From the NCBI GenBank assembly GCA_038211475.1, contig JBBQVN010000028.1, positions 1 to 31,742 of the forward strand: DNA of 31,742 nucleotides, read 5' to 3'. The notes under the pieces were generated by a model. It saw only the letters and a list, made by a program, of their open reading frames with translations. It did not search any database and was not told the origin of the DNA. The translations under genes and the position numbers were made by a program. Origin of the DNA: JANYBT01 sp038211475 (lineage in GTDB: Bacteria; Acidobacteriota; Terriglobia; Terriglobales; Acidobacteriaceae). Positions 1 to 8,143 of the stretch are shown piece after piece. Position 1 is the first letter of the stretch. Every line of letters starts with the position of its first letter.

Positions 1-1
1 G

Positions 2-589
2 GGGCCGGACGGCAAGTCCGGCCTCGAGAAGAACCTCGACGCGGTTGCCGGAATACTCGCACAAGCGCCAACTGGCGGGCACGTGGTCGTCATCGGCATC
101 ACCGGCAACAGTTTCACCGAGCCCTACGTCCTGCTGTCGGGCCGCGTGGGAAATTCTCCCGGATATTTCGGGGAGAGGTTGACGGCGGCTCGAAAGGCGC
201 TCGTTGCCGCCTGGGATGGCCGCCGTAAGGTCCTGAAAACAGGGTTCAAGGATACGGACATTATGGGAGCGTTGCTGCTGGCCAGCCAAGTGTTTGCACA
301 GGATGTCTGCACCAGCAAGCGCCTCATCGTACTGTCCGACATGAGGCAACACACGGCTGAACTCGACGTCGAGACGCCGACCGTGATTTCAAAGAGACAG
401 ATTCATGGTGCGGCACACAATGCGCTCGACCTGCGAGGCGTCCAAATCAGCGTGCTCGGCGTCGATGGTCCTGGCAAGAGCAGTAAGTACTGGCTGAGCC
501 TAAGGGAATTCTGGCTTTCACTCCTGGGCTCCACAGGGGCTACGGTGGATGTCTTTTCACCCCTTCGTGCGATCAGGCTGGCGCCGTAA
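2..589 (+). CDS. vWA-like protein, C-terminal part (5' truncated by window edge)
   Basis: The reading frame is open from base 2 to the TAA at 587-589, so this is the last ~195 residues of a gene that starts before the window. The visible part begins with a linker (GPDGKSGLEKNL), then a strand-like VVVIGITGNS segment, a basic helical stretch, and a strand RLIVLSDMRQ followed by GVQISVLGVDG. Alternating beta strands and helices with a 'VLSDMR' strand are typical of the later half of von Willebrand A-like domains that keep a metal-site Asp. The N-terminal DxSxS metal motif would lie outside the window, so the assignment rests on the second half only. An internal GTG at 83 is not the true start, because coding continues upstream. 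No partner gene is visible; the next gene starts after 170 bp and has its own promoter-like sequence. The function is unknown. Confidence 0.6.
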   Translation, partial: GPDGKSGLEKNLDAVAGILAQAPTGGHVVVIGITGNSFTEPYVLLSGRVGNSPGYFGERLTAARKALVAAWDGRRKVLKTGFKDTDIMGALLLASQVFAQDVCTSKRLIVLSDMRQHTAELDVETPTVISKRQIHGAAHNALDLRGVQISVLGVDGPGKSSKYWLSLREFWLSLLGSTGATVDVFSPLRAIRLAP

Positions 590-641
590 ACCTGGACCGC
601 TGAGGAGATTCCCGCAGCGCTAGCCCATTGATTTCGCGCGA

Positions 642-670
642 TTGACAGTCAGTTCCCTGCGGACTAGACT
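642..670 (+). promoter_or_regulatory. Candidate sigma70-type promoter for the FG-GAP/beta-helix operon
   Basis: A TTGACA at 642-647 is followed after exactly 17 nt by TAGACT at 665-670. The -35 box is perfect and the -10 box matches TATAAT at four of six positions. It lies about 90 bp upstream of the ATG at 760 and downstream of the vWA-like stop. The same TTGACA-N16/17 layout recurs before other genes of this window. Confidence 0.5.
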
Positions 671-759
671 CAATTCCATCGTGAGGTTATTCTCGCTGGC
701 ATGGCTGTCCCCCCGAACGGCTATGCAATCAAATGAATTTAGACTGTAGAGGAATCCCC

Positions 760-2211
760 ATGAAACGTAGCGTGCTCTCGTTCCGCGTCTCTTTCCTTGT
801 TGTTCTCTTCACTCTGTTCCTGAGTTCGATCTCGTTCGCCGCCACCCCGCAGGTTGGATATCCGGTGCCGCAGATCATCGGGCCTACTCATCCGTCGGCG
901 GTCGTGCCGGGCAGCGGACACTTTGCGCTGAACGTTTATGGCGCGAATTTTGTTTCCGCATCAGTCGTCAATTGGAATGGCCAGCCGCGCACGACGACGT
1001 TTATTTCGGCGCACCAGTTGCGGGCGCAAATCTCCGCGGCGGATGTGGCGTCGCCGACTGCGGGCATGGTCACGGTCACGACCAACAGTCCCAACGGACC
1101 CATCAAGAGCTCGACGTATTCTCAGGTGGAGGTGCATGTGCCCACGACGACCATCAACATCGGCACGTTGGCGTCGTACGTTGGCACTGGGGACAGAACG
1201 ATGATCCCCGCCGACATCAGCGGCCGCGGCCACTTGGATATGGTTGTGTCAGCTGTGTCGCCCAACAACGGGGTCTTTGGCTTCGAGACTCTGCTGAACC
1301 ACGGCGACGGCACATTCATTGTGGGGCCGCCATTTGGCGGCAACGCGACTTACACCATTGATTACGGAGCCGTAGGGGATTTCAACGGAGATGGCAGCTT
1401 GGACGTTGTGTACTTGGCAGTCACCTCGATACCAAACCTTTATCGCTTGCAGATGGCGCTTGACCAGGGGAGCGGAAAATTCGGCTCAGGGGCGCAGTTC
1501 GGCTACCTCACAACCTTGAATATGGACATCATCGTGGGGGATTTCGATCAAGACGGCGTGCTAGACGTGGTGGTCAACCAAAATGGTTTCACGACGGCGC
1601 TCTACCTGGGCAACGGTGACGGAACCTTCCGCGCGGGTTCGACCCTACCGATCTCGCCCGGTCGCTTGCTGGCGGCGGACTTTAACGGCGACGGCAAGTT
1701 GGACTTGGTGAGCGAGAGCGCTCGTAACGGAGTGATTGGGATTCAGGAGTGGCTGGGCAACGGTGACGGCACTTTTCAGAAGGCCAAAACCGTGGTGTCC
1801 CTGTCTGCCTTTCCCCCTCAGCCGGATTTCTACGTGACGGACTTGAATGGGGACGGCAAGGAAGATATTGTGTTCGTTGACGCCTCCAACAACATTTGGG
1901 CGATATTGGGGAACGGCGACGGCAGTTTTCGGAAGGCCAATGTGTATGCCGGAAACGGGGGCGAAGTCGAGGTCGGAGATTTCAATTCTGACGGCAAGAT
2001 TGACATCATTCAGGTGGCTGCGTTTGGGAGTGACATTTTAGCGCTGATGTTGGGCAATGGCGACGGCACATTTGCGCCGGCTCAAAACATTGCGGTCAGT
2101 GGCCTTGCCGGGATGGCTGTTAATGCCGTGGGAGACTTCAACGCTGACGGTCTGTTGGATTTCGCGACCTTCGGTAATTTTGTCGACGTGCAAGTTTTTC
2201 TACAGCAGTAG
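760..2211 (+). CDS. Secreted IPT/TIG and FG-GAP (VCBS) repeat protein
   Basis: This 483-aa protein starts at ATG 760 rather than the in-frame ATG 733: AGAGGA lies 6 nt before 760, and the first residues then form a classic signal peptide (MKRSVLSFR, a hydrophobic run, cleavage near SFA). Residues ~30-130 resemble an IPT/TIG immunoglobulin-like domain (GPTHPSAVVPGSG, VYGANFVSASVVNWNG). The rest is a run of FG-GAP repeats with DxNxDGxxD calcium-loop motifs, encoded near 1378, 1540, 1678, 1839, 1978 and 2133, spaced 138-162 bp. Most are followed by an LGNGDGTF-type turn; a degenerate first copy (ADISGRGHLD) is near 1210. Such repeats build beta-propellers and are common in secreted or surface proteins. 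It is the first gene of a probable four-gene operon. The ligand is unknown. Confidence 0.88.
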   Translation: MKRSVLSFRVSFLVVLFTLFLSSISFAATPQVGYPVPQIIGPTHPSAVVPGSGHFALNVYGANFVSASVVNWNGQPRTTTFISAHQLRAQISAADVASPTAGMVTVTTNSPNGPIKSSTYSQVEVHVPTTTINIGTLASYVGTGDRTMIPADISGRGHLDMVVSAVSPNNGVFGFETLLNHGDGTFIVGPPFGGNATYTIDYGAVGDFNGDGSLDVVYLAVTSIPNLYRLQMALDQGSGKFGSGAQFGYLTTLNMDIIVGDFDQDGVLDVVVNQNGFTTALYLGNGDGTFRAGSTLPISPGRLLAADFNGDGKLDLVSESARNGVIGIQEWLGNGDGTFQKAKTVVSLSAFPPQPDFYVTDLNGDGKEDIVFVDASNNIWAILGNGDGSFRKANVYAGNGGEVEVGDFNSDGKIDIIQVAAFGSDILALMLGNGDGTFAPAQNIAVSGLAGMAVNAVGDFNADGLLDFATFGNFVDVQVFLQQ

Positions 2212-2262
2212 CCAAAAATCGAGGTTTTTCAAGTGGAACGAGTGAAGGAGCACTGTCGCACA

Positions 2263-3771
2263 ATGACTGCGAATACGATTGAGGGCAACGACTGGCGCGT
2301 CTACCTTGGGTTGGTGATCTTTTCTTGTTGTTTGTGCTGTGGGACAGTCCTCGGCCAGACCGGGAACAACGCCGTATTCGGTGCCGACGGTTTAACGGTG
2401 ACCCCTTCTTCAGCGTTCGTTGACGCGAGCGTGGTGACCGGTGCCACCGCGACCGACATTTGTTCGGTGATCAACTACATTCTGGCTCCGCCGTCGACCA
2501 CTCCCACCGGTGCGACGATTGATGCACGAGGCTTTACCGGCGGGACACTGGATTGTACTGTTGGTGGTGCAATTCACAACCCGTTCGCGAATGTGGTGAA
2601 GGGATCAACGGTCCTGTTACCGCCGGGAGTGATTAAGATTTCGAACGCTTGGGTGCTGCCCAGCAATACCCGGATGGTTGGGTCGGGCTCGTTCAATGTC
2701 ACGTCGATCCAGGCGACCGTTTTGGGCGCGAACCCAATGTTGCAAATGTGTGCTACCGGCTCAAGTTGCACCAATATCAGCATCGAACACGTTCACCTTG
2801 ATGGCAACAAGAAGGGGGTTCTGGGCGTCGAGAACGTGGGTGCGGGGGATGGAAGCTATGTGGATGACGTATCGTTTGTAAACGTGCTTTCGGGGCTGAA
2901 AGTGGATTTCGATACCACCGGACTGGGTACCACCGGGTCAGGGCCGTACTCGAACCTGAACGTCGCGATGGCGCCCGCGCCCACCTGTCAGCCCAACTGC
3001 CCGTATGCGATTGATCTGGAAGCGTCAACGCGAGGTCTGCACGGCGTGACCATCATTGGGGACGCAACACTATCCGGCATGGCCATCAATCAGGTGTGTC
3101 AAGTACAGCCTACAGCGGCTGTGCCGGGAGCTATTTTGGTGAGAGCGGGCGGCAATTCAATTGAGGATGTGCACGTGGAGGCTTTTTGGGATGCCATTCA
3201 GATTGAGCCGCGGGACGGTGCGAGCGTCGTGGGCGGGATTTTCATCTCCAATGTCACTGGAGGCCAAAGGCCGTCCGGCCCAGTGACCAATGTGGTGCAC
3301 ATTTGTGGGCTGAGCGGCGGCACTTCCTACGGCAAGTGCTACGTGACGGGCGGTACGGTTAGCGATGTGGTGGTTCTGGGAGCGTCGTCTGAGCTCAATG
3401 GCATGGGCGATGATGGATCGTGCACGGGTACGGGACAGGCCTCGGCCATTCTCGATGACATGCAGGGAACGGTCATCGGCTGGAGGGGGACGACGGCAAC
3501 CAAGCTGACTCCGGCGATGTATGTGCTGGGCGGGGTCGTGCAGGACGCCTCGACCAATCCCATTGGCTATTCCTCTTTCAGTTCGCTATTGGGTGTGGCA
3601 TCAGGCGCGGTGAGCAGTGCGGTGCCGACGTGGATAGTAGGGGGCGGGTCGCCAAGCGGCGCTTGCAGCACGAATGGCACGGTGTATTCGAACCAAATCG
3701 GTAACAACACAAACACGTTTTGGGTGTGCAGTGGCGCCACTTGGCATGCACTGACGCTGACCGCAAGATAA
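2263..3771 (+). CDS. Secreted beta-helix-like protein, paralogue 1 of 3
   Basis: This 502-aa protein begins at ATG 2263, with AAGGAG at 2245-2250 upstream; a GTG at 2233 is a less likely start. A signal peptide (LGLVIFSCCLCCGTVLG, cleavage before QTGNN) implies export. The body is rich in Gly, Ser, Thr, Val and Asn, with short strands and recurring turns. Landmarks are FVDASVV near the mature N-terminus, DARGFTGG, TVLLPPGVIKISNAWVLPSN followed by TRMVGSG, SIEHVHLDGN and SGPYSNL. That pattern fits a right-handed parallel beta-helix of pectate-lyase-like type, but no catalytic residues can be assigned. The C-terminus carries a module with GACSTNGTVYSN, then a WVC and a final W. It starts 51 bp after the FG-GAP gene and is followed by two tandem paralogues, so co-transcription is likely. 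An adhesive or matrix role is inference. Confidence 0.72.
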   Translation: MTANTIEGNDWRVYLGLVIFSCCLCCGTVLGQTGNNAVFGADGLTVTPSSAFVDASVVTGATATDICSVINYILAPPSTTPTGATIDARGFTGGTLDCTVGGAIHNPFANVVKGSTVLLPPGVIKISNAWVLPSNTRMVGSGSFNVTSIQATVLGANPMLQMCATGSSCTNISIEHVHLDGNKKGVLGVENVGAGDGSYVDDVSFVNVLSGLKVDFDTTGLGTTGSGPYSNLNVAMAPAPTCQPNCPYAIDLEASTRGLHGVTIIGDATLSGMAINQVCQVQPTAAVPGAILVRAGGNSIEDVHVEAFWDAIQIEPRDGASVVGGIFISNVTGGQRPSGPVTNVVHICGLSGGTSYGKCYVTGGTVSDVVVLGASSELNGMGDDGSCTGTGQASAILDDMQGTVIGWRGTTATKLTPAMYVLGGVVQDASTNPIGYSSFSSLLGVASGAVSSAVPTWIVGGGSPSGACSTNGTVYSNQIGNNTNTFWVCSGATWHALTLTAR

Positions 3772-3827
3772 ACGGCGGGGTTGAAAACAGGCGGCATTCC
3801 AGCCGACCTAAGAGCAGGAGGCAGGCA

Positions 3828-5288
3828 ATGAAATCACTTCGGGGTTTAGATATCTGGCACGGAAGTTGTTGGACCATGATGGTCTTACTTCTCGCGCTGG
3901 GCGCAGAGGGGTATGGGCAAAACAGCCCGTGCACGGCCACGAATGCTGGACTGAACACGGTTTATAATAGTACGTCTACGACGCCTTCGGTGGCGCTCAT
4001 AGACGCCAGCATCTTCTCGGCAACGAACGGCAACGACGTGTGCAAGAATATCCAAAGCGCTCTTACTCAACTCCATAATTGCCATCCGGTTCAAGGAGCG
4101 ACAGAAGGAATAGTGGATGCGCGCGGAGTTCCGGGCCTCCCGATGACCTGTACGGTGGATCCCTTTGCAATCGGGACCACGACAAAGACGACCGTATTAT
4201 TGCCGGCAGGAACCATACCGATTCAAATTCCCTGGGTCTTGCCAGCGAATACCAGGCTGATCGGTCAGGGTCCACAGGTGACCAAGCTCACTCTCGGCCC
4301 CGGGTTTAACGGGATAGACATGATCGAGATGGGAGGCGTCACCGTGGGCTCCATGATCTACTGTTCTGGCAGCACGTTGTTCTACAACTGCCAAGGCATC
4401 CAGATTGAGCACCTCGGGCTGGATGGATCGGGTAGTACCGGGCCCACAAATGGAATCGTCAACCAATTTGCGGAAGAGCTGAGTTTTGTCAATGACGTGG
4501 CGCTCGACAACCTGAGCGGGACTGCTCTGGTTCTGAAGGGTGGCGCGAACGGTCAGAGCACCAACTCGGGCCCGTACACGGGGATAACCTCGCACACGAG
4601 TCTAAGCACCTCTGTCTGCGTAAGCATCGACGGAGGCAATACCTCGGGCGGGTTTGCAGATACGCGCGGTATCCACGGGCTGAGTTGCGTGTCGACGGCG
4701 TCACCCATGAATACGGCCGCCGTGACGTTAGACGGCTCCAATAATTCCCTGGAAGATGTGTACATCTCCGGGTACGCGGACGGAGTCAAGATTGGGTCTA
4801 AGAATCCAGCTCAGAACAACGTCCTCATGAACGTGTCGGGGACGAATGTGACGAGCCTTATTCACATTGCGAATACGGCAAATTCTGTGCCGGGAACGAC
4901 TGGTTTCTGCCCTAGCCCGAAGTTGTTAGGGACAGGCACTTACAATGTGTGCGACACAACCATCATCGCCGCTGGGATTACGAGCGGGGGCACTTACGTC
5001 ATCCTAGACGACCTGACTGGGACGATGATAGCCACCAGCGCAACTGCGAGTGTGGGGCTTTACGCCCTGGGTGAACAGGTTTCCGTGGGGAACCTCATCT
5101 ATGGCTACTCGCGCTACACGACGAGCAGCGCCCAGCCCGCGTGGTATTCGTATGCAGGCGCACCCCCAATCTCGAGCGGAACGTGCATTCCTGGCAGTTT
5201 GTTTAGCAACACCACTAACGCGACGACGGCTCTGTGGGGTTGTGCCACACCGTCCCTCTCAGGCTCCACATGGTACCGGATCAAATGA
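3828..5288 (+). CDS. Secreted beta-helix-like protein, paralogue 2 of 3
   Basis: This 486-aa protein starts at ATG 3828, chosen because AGGAGG (3816-3821) lies 6 nt upstream and the sequence then reads as a signal peptide (WTMMVLLLALGAEGYG, cleavage before QNSP). It matches its neighbours in order: NTVYNSTSTTPSVALIDASI, VDARGVPGLPMTCTV, TVLLPAGTIPIQIPWVLPAN, TRLIGQGPQ, GIQIEHLGLDGSG, SGPYTGITSHTS. The C-terminal module (GTCIPGSLFSN, then WGC and W) is also present. Cysteines are frequent and paired, fitting disulfide formation outside the cytoplasm. It sits 56 bp after paralogue 1 and 53 bp before paralogue 3. The fold (beta-helix) is inferred from repeat texture; enzyme activity is not evident. 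Confidence 0.72.
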   Translation: MKSLRGLDIWHGSCWTMMVLLLALGAEGYGQNSPCTATNAGLNTVYNSTSTTPSVALIDASIFSATNGNDVCKNIQSALTQLHNCHPVQGATEGIVDARGVPGLPMTCTVDPFAIGTTTKTTVLLPAGTIPIQIPWVLPANTRLIGQGPQVTKLTLGPGFNGIDMIEMGGVTVGSMIYCSGSTLFYNCQGIQIEHLGLDGSGSTGPTNGIVNQFAEELSFVNDVALDNLSGTALVLKGGANGQSTNSGPYTGITSHTSLSTSVCVSIDGGNTSGGFADTRGIHGLSCVSTASPMNTAAVTLDGSNNSLEDVYISGYADGVKIGSKNPAQNNVLMNVSGTNVTSLIHIANTANSVPGTTGFCPSPKLLGTGTYNVCDTTIIAAGITSGGTYVILDDLTGTMIATSATASVGLYALGEQVSVGNLIYGYSRYTTSSAQPAWYSYAGAPPISSGTCIPGSLFSNTTNATTALWGCATPSLSGSTWYRIK

Positions 5289-5341
5289 GGTGGGTTAGCG
5301 GCGGCGGCGGCGTTTTCGGCAGGTCTGGGAGGAGTGGAATT

Positions 5342-6751
5342 ATGCTTGGACTATTCAGTGATATTCATCGGTCATGGAGCAGCTATCTTCAGCTAGCCGT
5401 GCTCATTTTGTTCTGGGCGTGCAGTGGGCGACCCGCGATTGGGCAGGCGTCGCCGGTGTTAAACGAAGGCAACAATGCGGTGTATGATTCGTCCGGATCA
5501 ACCCCCGTCAAGTCAAGTTCGTTCGTGGACGCCAGCGTTTTTGTGCCCGCAAATGGAATGGACCTGTGCGGGAAAATCTTTACCGCCCTCTCCAACAATT
5601 CTACCGTTGCTGGCTTGGTGGTGGACGCACGAGCGATCCCACCGGCTTCCCTGACTTGTACCTCGAGCGAAACGCCATGGGTGGCGTCGAGTGGAACTCT
5701 CTCCATTCCGCCCGCGACCATCCTTCTGCCGCCCGGGATAATCACGATTAGCAAGACCTGGGTCATTCCCAACCAGACGCGCTTGATCGGGGCCGGCAGT
5801 GGAACTGGCAACACTGGGAATACCGTGATCCATGCTATGTCCAGCATCGGTTCCAACATTTTGGAAATGGGATCGACGTCTTGTCCGAATAACGTGCCGT
5901 GCACCGGAATAACCATCGAGAACCTCATCGTGGACGCTTCCGCAACAGCCACTTCGAACGGCATCGCCAATGCCTATGCGGGTGCTGGAAGCTTCATTCG
6001 AAATGTGAAAGTGTATGGTTGCGTGAAAACAGGAGTAGTCATCAGCGCATCTTCTGGTGCTTTGGGTGCTTCTGGCTCGGGCCCGTACGTGAATATCACG
6101 GTGGATGCGACTCCCGTGACTTCCGCTTCTTCGTTGCTGAGTTGTTTGTCGCTCTCAGGCACTACCAACACACTGGGAATTCGTGGTCTTACTTGCCTTT
6201 CGAGCGATACTGCCGCGTCAACGGGCATTTCAGTGAGCGCCTCAAACAATCTGATTAAAGACGTTTGGATCAATGGGTTCAATGATGGAATTGTCGTGAG
6301 CGGCACGATCAGCGGAAATGTCATCTCAAACGTTGTTGATACAACGCCCGCCGGGCAACAGGATTCGACCATTCGCATTACTGGCTCTGGCCCGCTGGTC
6401 AGAAACTTGGTGATCATGGGTGTGCGGAACGATTGTCTAGGCGGTCCATGCCACGCCAACACAATTCGAGACGAGACGGGTGTGGCTGTGATGACGGTGC
6501 CGAACCAACGCGTGGGCCTCTATGTGCTGGGGGAGCCAACACCGGATGCGGGATCGGGGACATATGCAGTTTCGCGCTTTACTTCCAGCACCTCCAGTAG
6601 CGTAGTGAGCAACAGCGCGCCGACCTGGATTGTGGGCAGTTTCACGGGAACTCCATCAGGGTCGTGCAACACGGGCAGCATTCTCTCGAACACGTCGGCG
6701 GGCACAGCGCTCTTTGTTTGCAATAGCGGCGCGTGGATGGGTGTGCAGTAG
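5342..6751 (+). CDS. Secreted beta-helix-like protein, paralogue 3 of 3
   Basis: This 469-aa protein starts at ATG 5342, with GGAGGAG (5328-5334) 7 nt upstream; starts further 5' would overlap the end of paralogue 2. The signal peptide (YLQLAVLILFWACSG, cleavage near AIGQ) is followed by NNAVYDSSGSTPVKSSSFVD and ASVFVPANGMDLCGKIF. Shared landmarks are VVDARAIPPASLTC, TILLPPGIITISKTWVIPNQ, TRLIGAGSGTG, GITIENLIVDAS and SGPYVNITVD. The C-terminal module reads GSCNTGSILSN, FVC, W. Sequence divergence from the other two is large, so the triplication is not recent. It is the last gene of the operon; no strong terminator follows directly. Confidence 0.72.
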   Translation: MLGLFSDIHRSWSSYLQLAVLILFWACSGRPAIGQASPVLNEGNNAVYDSSGSTPVKSSSFVDASVFVPANGMDLCGKIFTALSNNSTVAGLVVDARAIPPASLTCTSSETPWVASSGTLSIPPATILLPPGIITISKTWVIPNQTRLIGAGSGTGNTGNTVIHAMSSIGSNILEMGSTSCPNNVPCTGITIENLIVDASATATSNGIANAYAGAGSFIRNVKVYGCVKTGVVISASSGALGASGSGPYVNITVDATPVTSASSLLSCLSLSGTTNTLGIRGLTCLSSDTAASTGISVSASNNLIKDVWINGFNDGIVVSGTISGNVISNVVDTTPAGQQDSTIRITGSGPLVRNLVIMGVRNDCLGGPCHANTIRDETGVAVMTVPNQRVGLYVLGEPTPDAGSGTYAVSRFTSSTSSSVVSNSAPTWIVGSFTGTPSGSCNTGSILSNTSAGTALFVCNSGAWMGVQ

Positions 6752-7164
6752 GGTTGTGCGCCTCGCCAAGATGAAGGGTACGCTGCTTAGCAGGTTTGCC
6801 TTGCCAAAGTGTGCCATGACCAACAAACGCAGGCGTAAGAATGTAGACCGAATGCAGTTAGATGCAGGCCCTCCGGCAGTGGTATTACACAATCAGCCCT
6901 CAACCGGACCGGTGCTGCGTGGGATAAGCAGTTTGGAGCCGATGTTGGGGGTCGCCGACCCCGTTCCTTAGGGCCGGGAGCGCACCGAGTTTGTTGTCGC
7001 TTCCCATGCGACGTGTGTTTACGGCTGCCGAAATCTAAGATTGCTTTCGCGTTGGGGTTGCCGGTTTTCGTAATTTCGCGCTGGTCCTGACGATATGTTC
7101 ATGTTCGGTGATCAGTCAGCTTGATGCTAGCAGGGCTAGAAATGCAACGGAGGAGGCGGCACTT
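6752..7164. other. Intergenic stretch, weak hairpin only
   Basis: About 410 bp separate the third beta-helix gene from the avidin-like gene. A short 51-codon ORF (6816-6971) has no ribosome site and an unremarkable composition, so I do not call it. A small hairpin (GGGGTC, loop GCC, GACCCC, 6948-6962) is followed by only a weak T-rich stretch and might stop transcription. I see nothing else. Confidence 0.4.
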
Positions 7165-7575
7165 ATGGACATCAGCGGGGAGTGGTACAACGAACTGCGC
7201 TCCATGATGATTATCGAAGACCACGGCTCTGAGATAATCGGTAGGTATCAGACGGCAGTAGGCGACGCAGACGGCTGGTATCAATTGGTGGGAAGGGTGA
7301 GTCTCCCCGCAGACGACAATCGGGCCTTGGGATTTGTGGTGACCTGGCAAAACGAAACTCGGCAGACAGACTCCTGCACCGTATGGTGCGGCGAGGTACG
7401 GGAAACTGATGGCACGCAGAGTATAGAGACGACGTGGCTGCTGACGATTGAAACAACGCCCGGCGACGATTGGAAATCCACACTTGTGGGTAAGGATCGG
7501 TTCACGCGGATTCCTCCCGAGGCTTCCAGGACCAAAAATGTGCTTGGAGTGAAGTCTCACCATCCTAAGGCTTAG
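7165..7575 (+). CDS. Streptavidin-family biotin-binding protein without signal peptide
   Basis: This 136-aa protein aligns end to end with the streptavidin core. In streptavidin numbering, the retained biotin-contact residues include N23, L25 and S27 (WYNELRS), Y43 (GRYQTAVG, with Thr at position 45 as in avidin), V47, G48, A50, W79 (TWQNETR), R84, S88, T90, W92 (SCTVW), W108 and L110 (TTWLLT), W120 (WKSTLVG) and D128 (GKDRFT). A86 is replaced by Thr. W120, which reaches into the neighbouring subunit in tetramers, is kept. The start is ATG 7165, because GGAGGAGG (7149-7156) lies 8 nt upstream; this leaves no signal peptide, unlike secreted streptavidin. A GTG at 7108 would add 19 polar residues and still no signal. 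Two cysteines (SCTVWC) are unusual. The gene stands alone and converges with the large - strand gene. Biotin binding is a strong prediction; the biological role is unknown. Confidence 0.93.
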   Translation: MDISGEWYNELRSMMIIEDHGSEIIGRYQTAVGDADGWYQLVGRVSLPADDNRALGFVVTWQNETRQTDSCTVWCGEVRETDGTQSIETTWLLTIETTPGDDWKSTLVGKDRFTRIPPEASRTKNVLGVKSHHPKA

Positions 7576-7597
7576 TGAGTGAAGGATGGAGCGAGTG

Positions 7598-7615
7598 GGG
7601 GGCTAAAAAGCCCCC
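7598..7615 (+). terminator. Hairpin downstream of the avidin-like gene
   Basis: A perfect 7-bp stem (GGGGGCT / AGCCCCC) with an AAAA loop lies 22 bp after the avidin-like stop codon. No U-tract follows, so it is not a canonical intrinsic terminator, but position and stability suggest a 3' end or an RNA-stabilising hairpin. Confidence 0.45.
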
Positions 7616-8143
7616 GAGTGCGCGATTGCGTGACGATGCGACCGGATCGGTGCCCGGAACGAGCTCGTTCACAGCCTCTGTGAAGAAGGGATAAGTTCGA
7701 AGGGTTCCTCCCCAGAAGAAGTTCTTGTTTTTTCTTTGGCTGAGCAGCAATCCGGAGGCAGTTTTCGCATTTCGCAAACGAGGCCGCGCGTGATCGCGAA
7801 ATCTCCTTCCACGCACTCGATCCTGGTTGAAATCTTCCAGACCATTTTTAACCAGACGTGGGATGATGCCGATTCCCACGAGAGCGCCCTAGTAAGCCAG
7901 GTTGAGGATCCCGCATGTCACGCGTTGCACGGTTCCGCTGAACCGATGACGCTCACTCCTAAGCGCTAGCCGCGCAAGGGCTTCTTCAGGAAGAGACAGT
8001 GTGTGATCGAACGCCGCGAAGCGAACATTTGTTCTGAACGGTACAAAATCGCGAGCCGCACCTTCACATCATCCACGCGTCTCGGCACAACCTGTAAAGG
8101 AAGTGAATCTCCATCTCGCCGGAATCTTGGAACCCAACTAACT
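7616..8143. other. Convergent intergenic region, nothing recognised
   Basis: About 530 bp lie between the hairpin and the end of the - strand gene at 8144. Short ORFs occur on both strands, but none has a ribosome site or a protein-like pattern. I see no RNA gene or repeat. Confidence 0.4.

Noticed and set aside
5389..6462. Long - strand ORFs opposite the third beta-helix gene
   Set aside because: They mirror the codon pattern of the + strand gene, which has clear signal peptide and paralogues.
6816..6971. 51-codon + strand ORF after the beta-helix operon
   Set aside because: No ribosome site and no protein-like features; likely chance.
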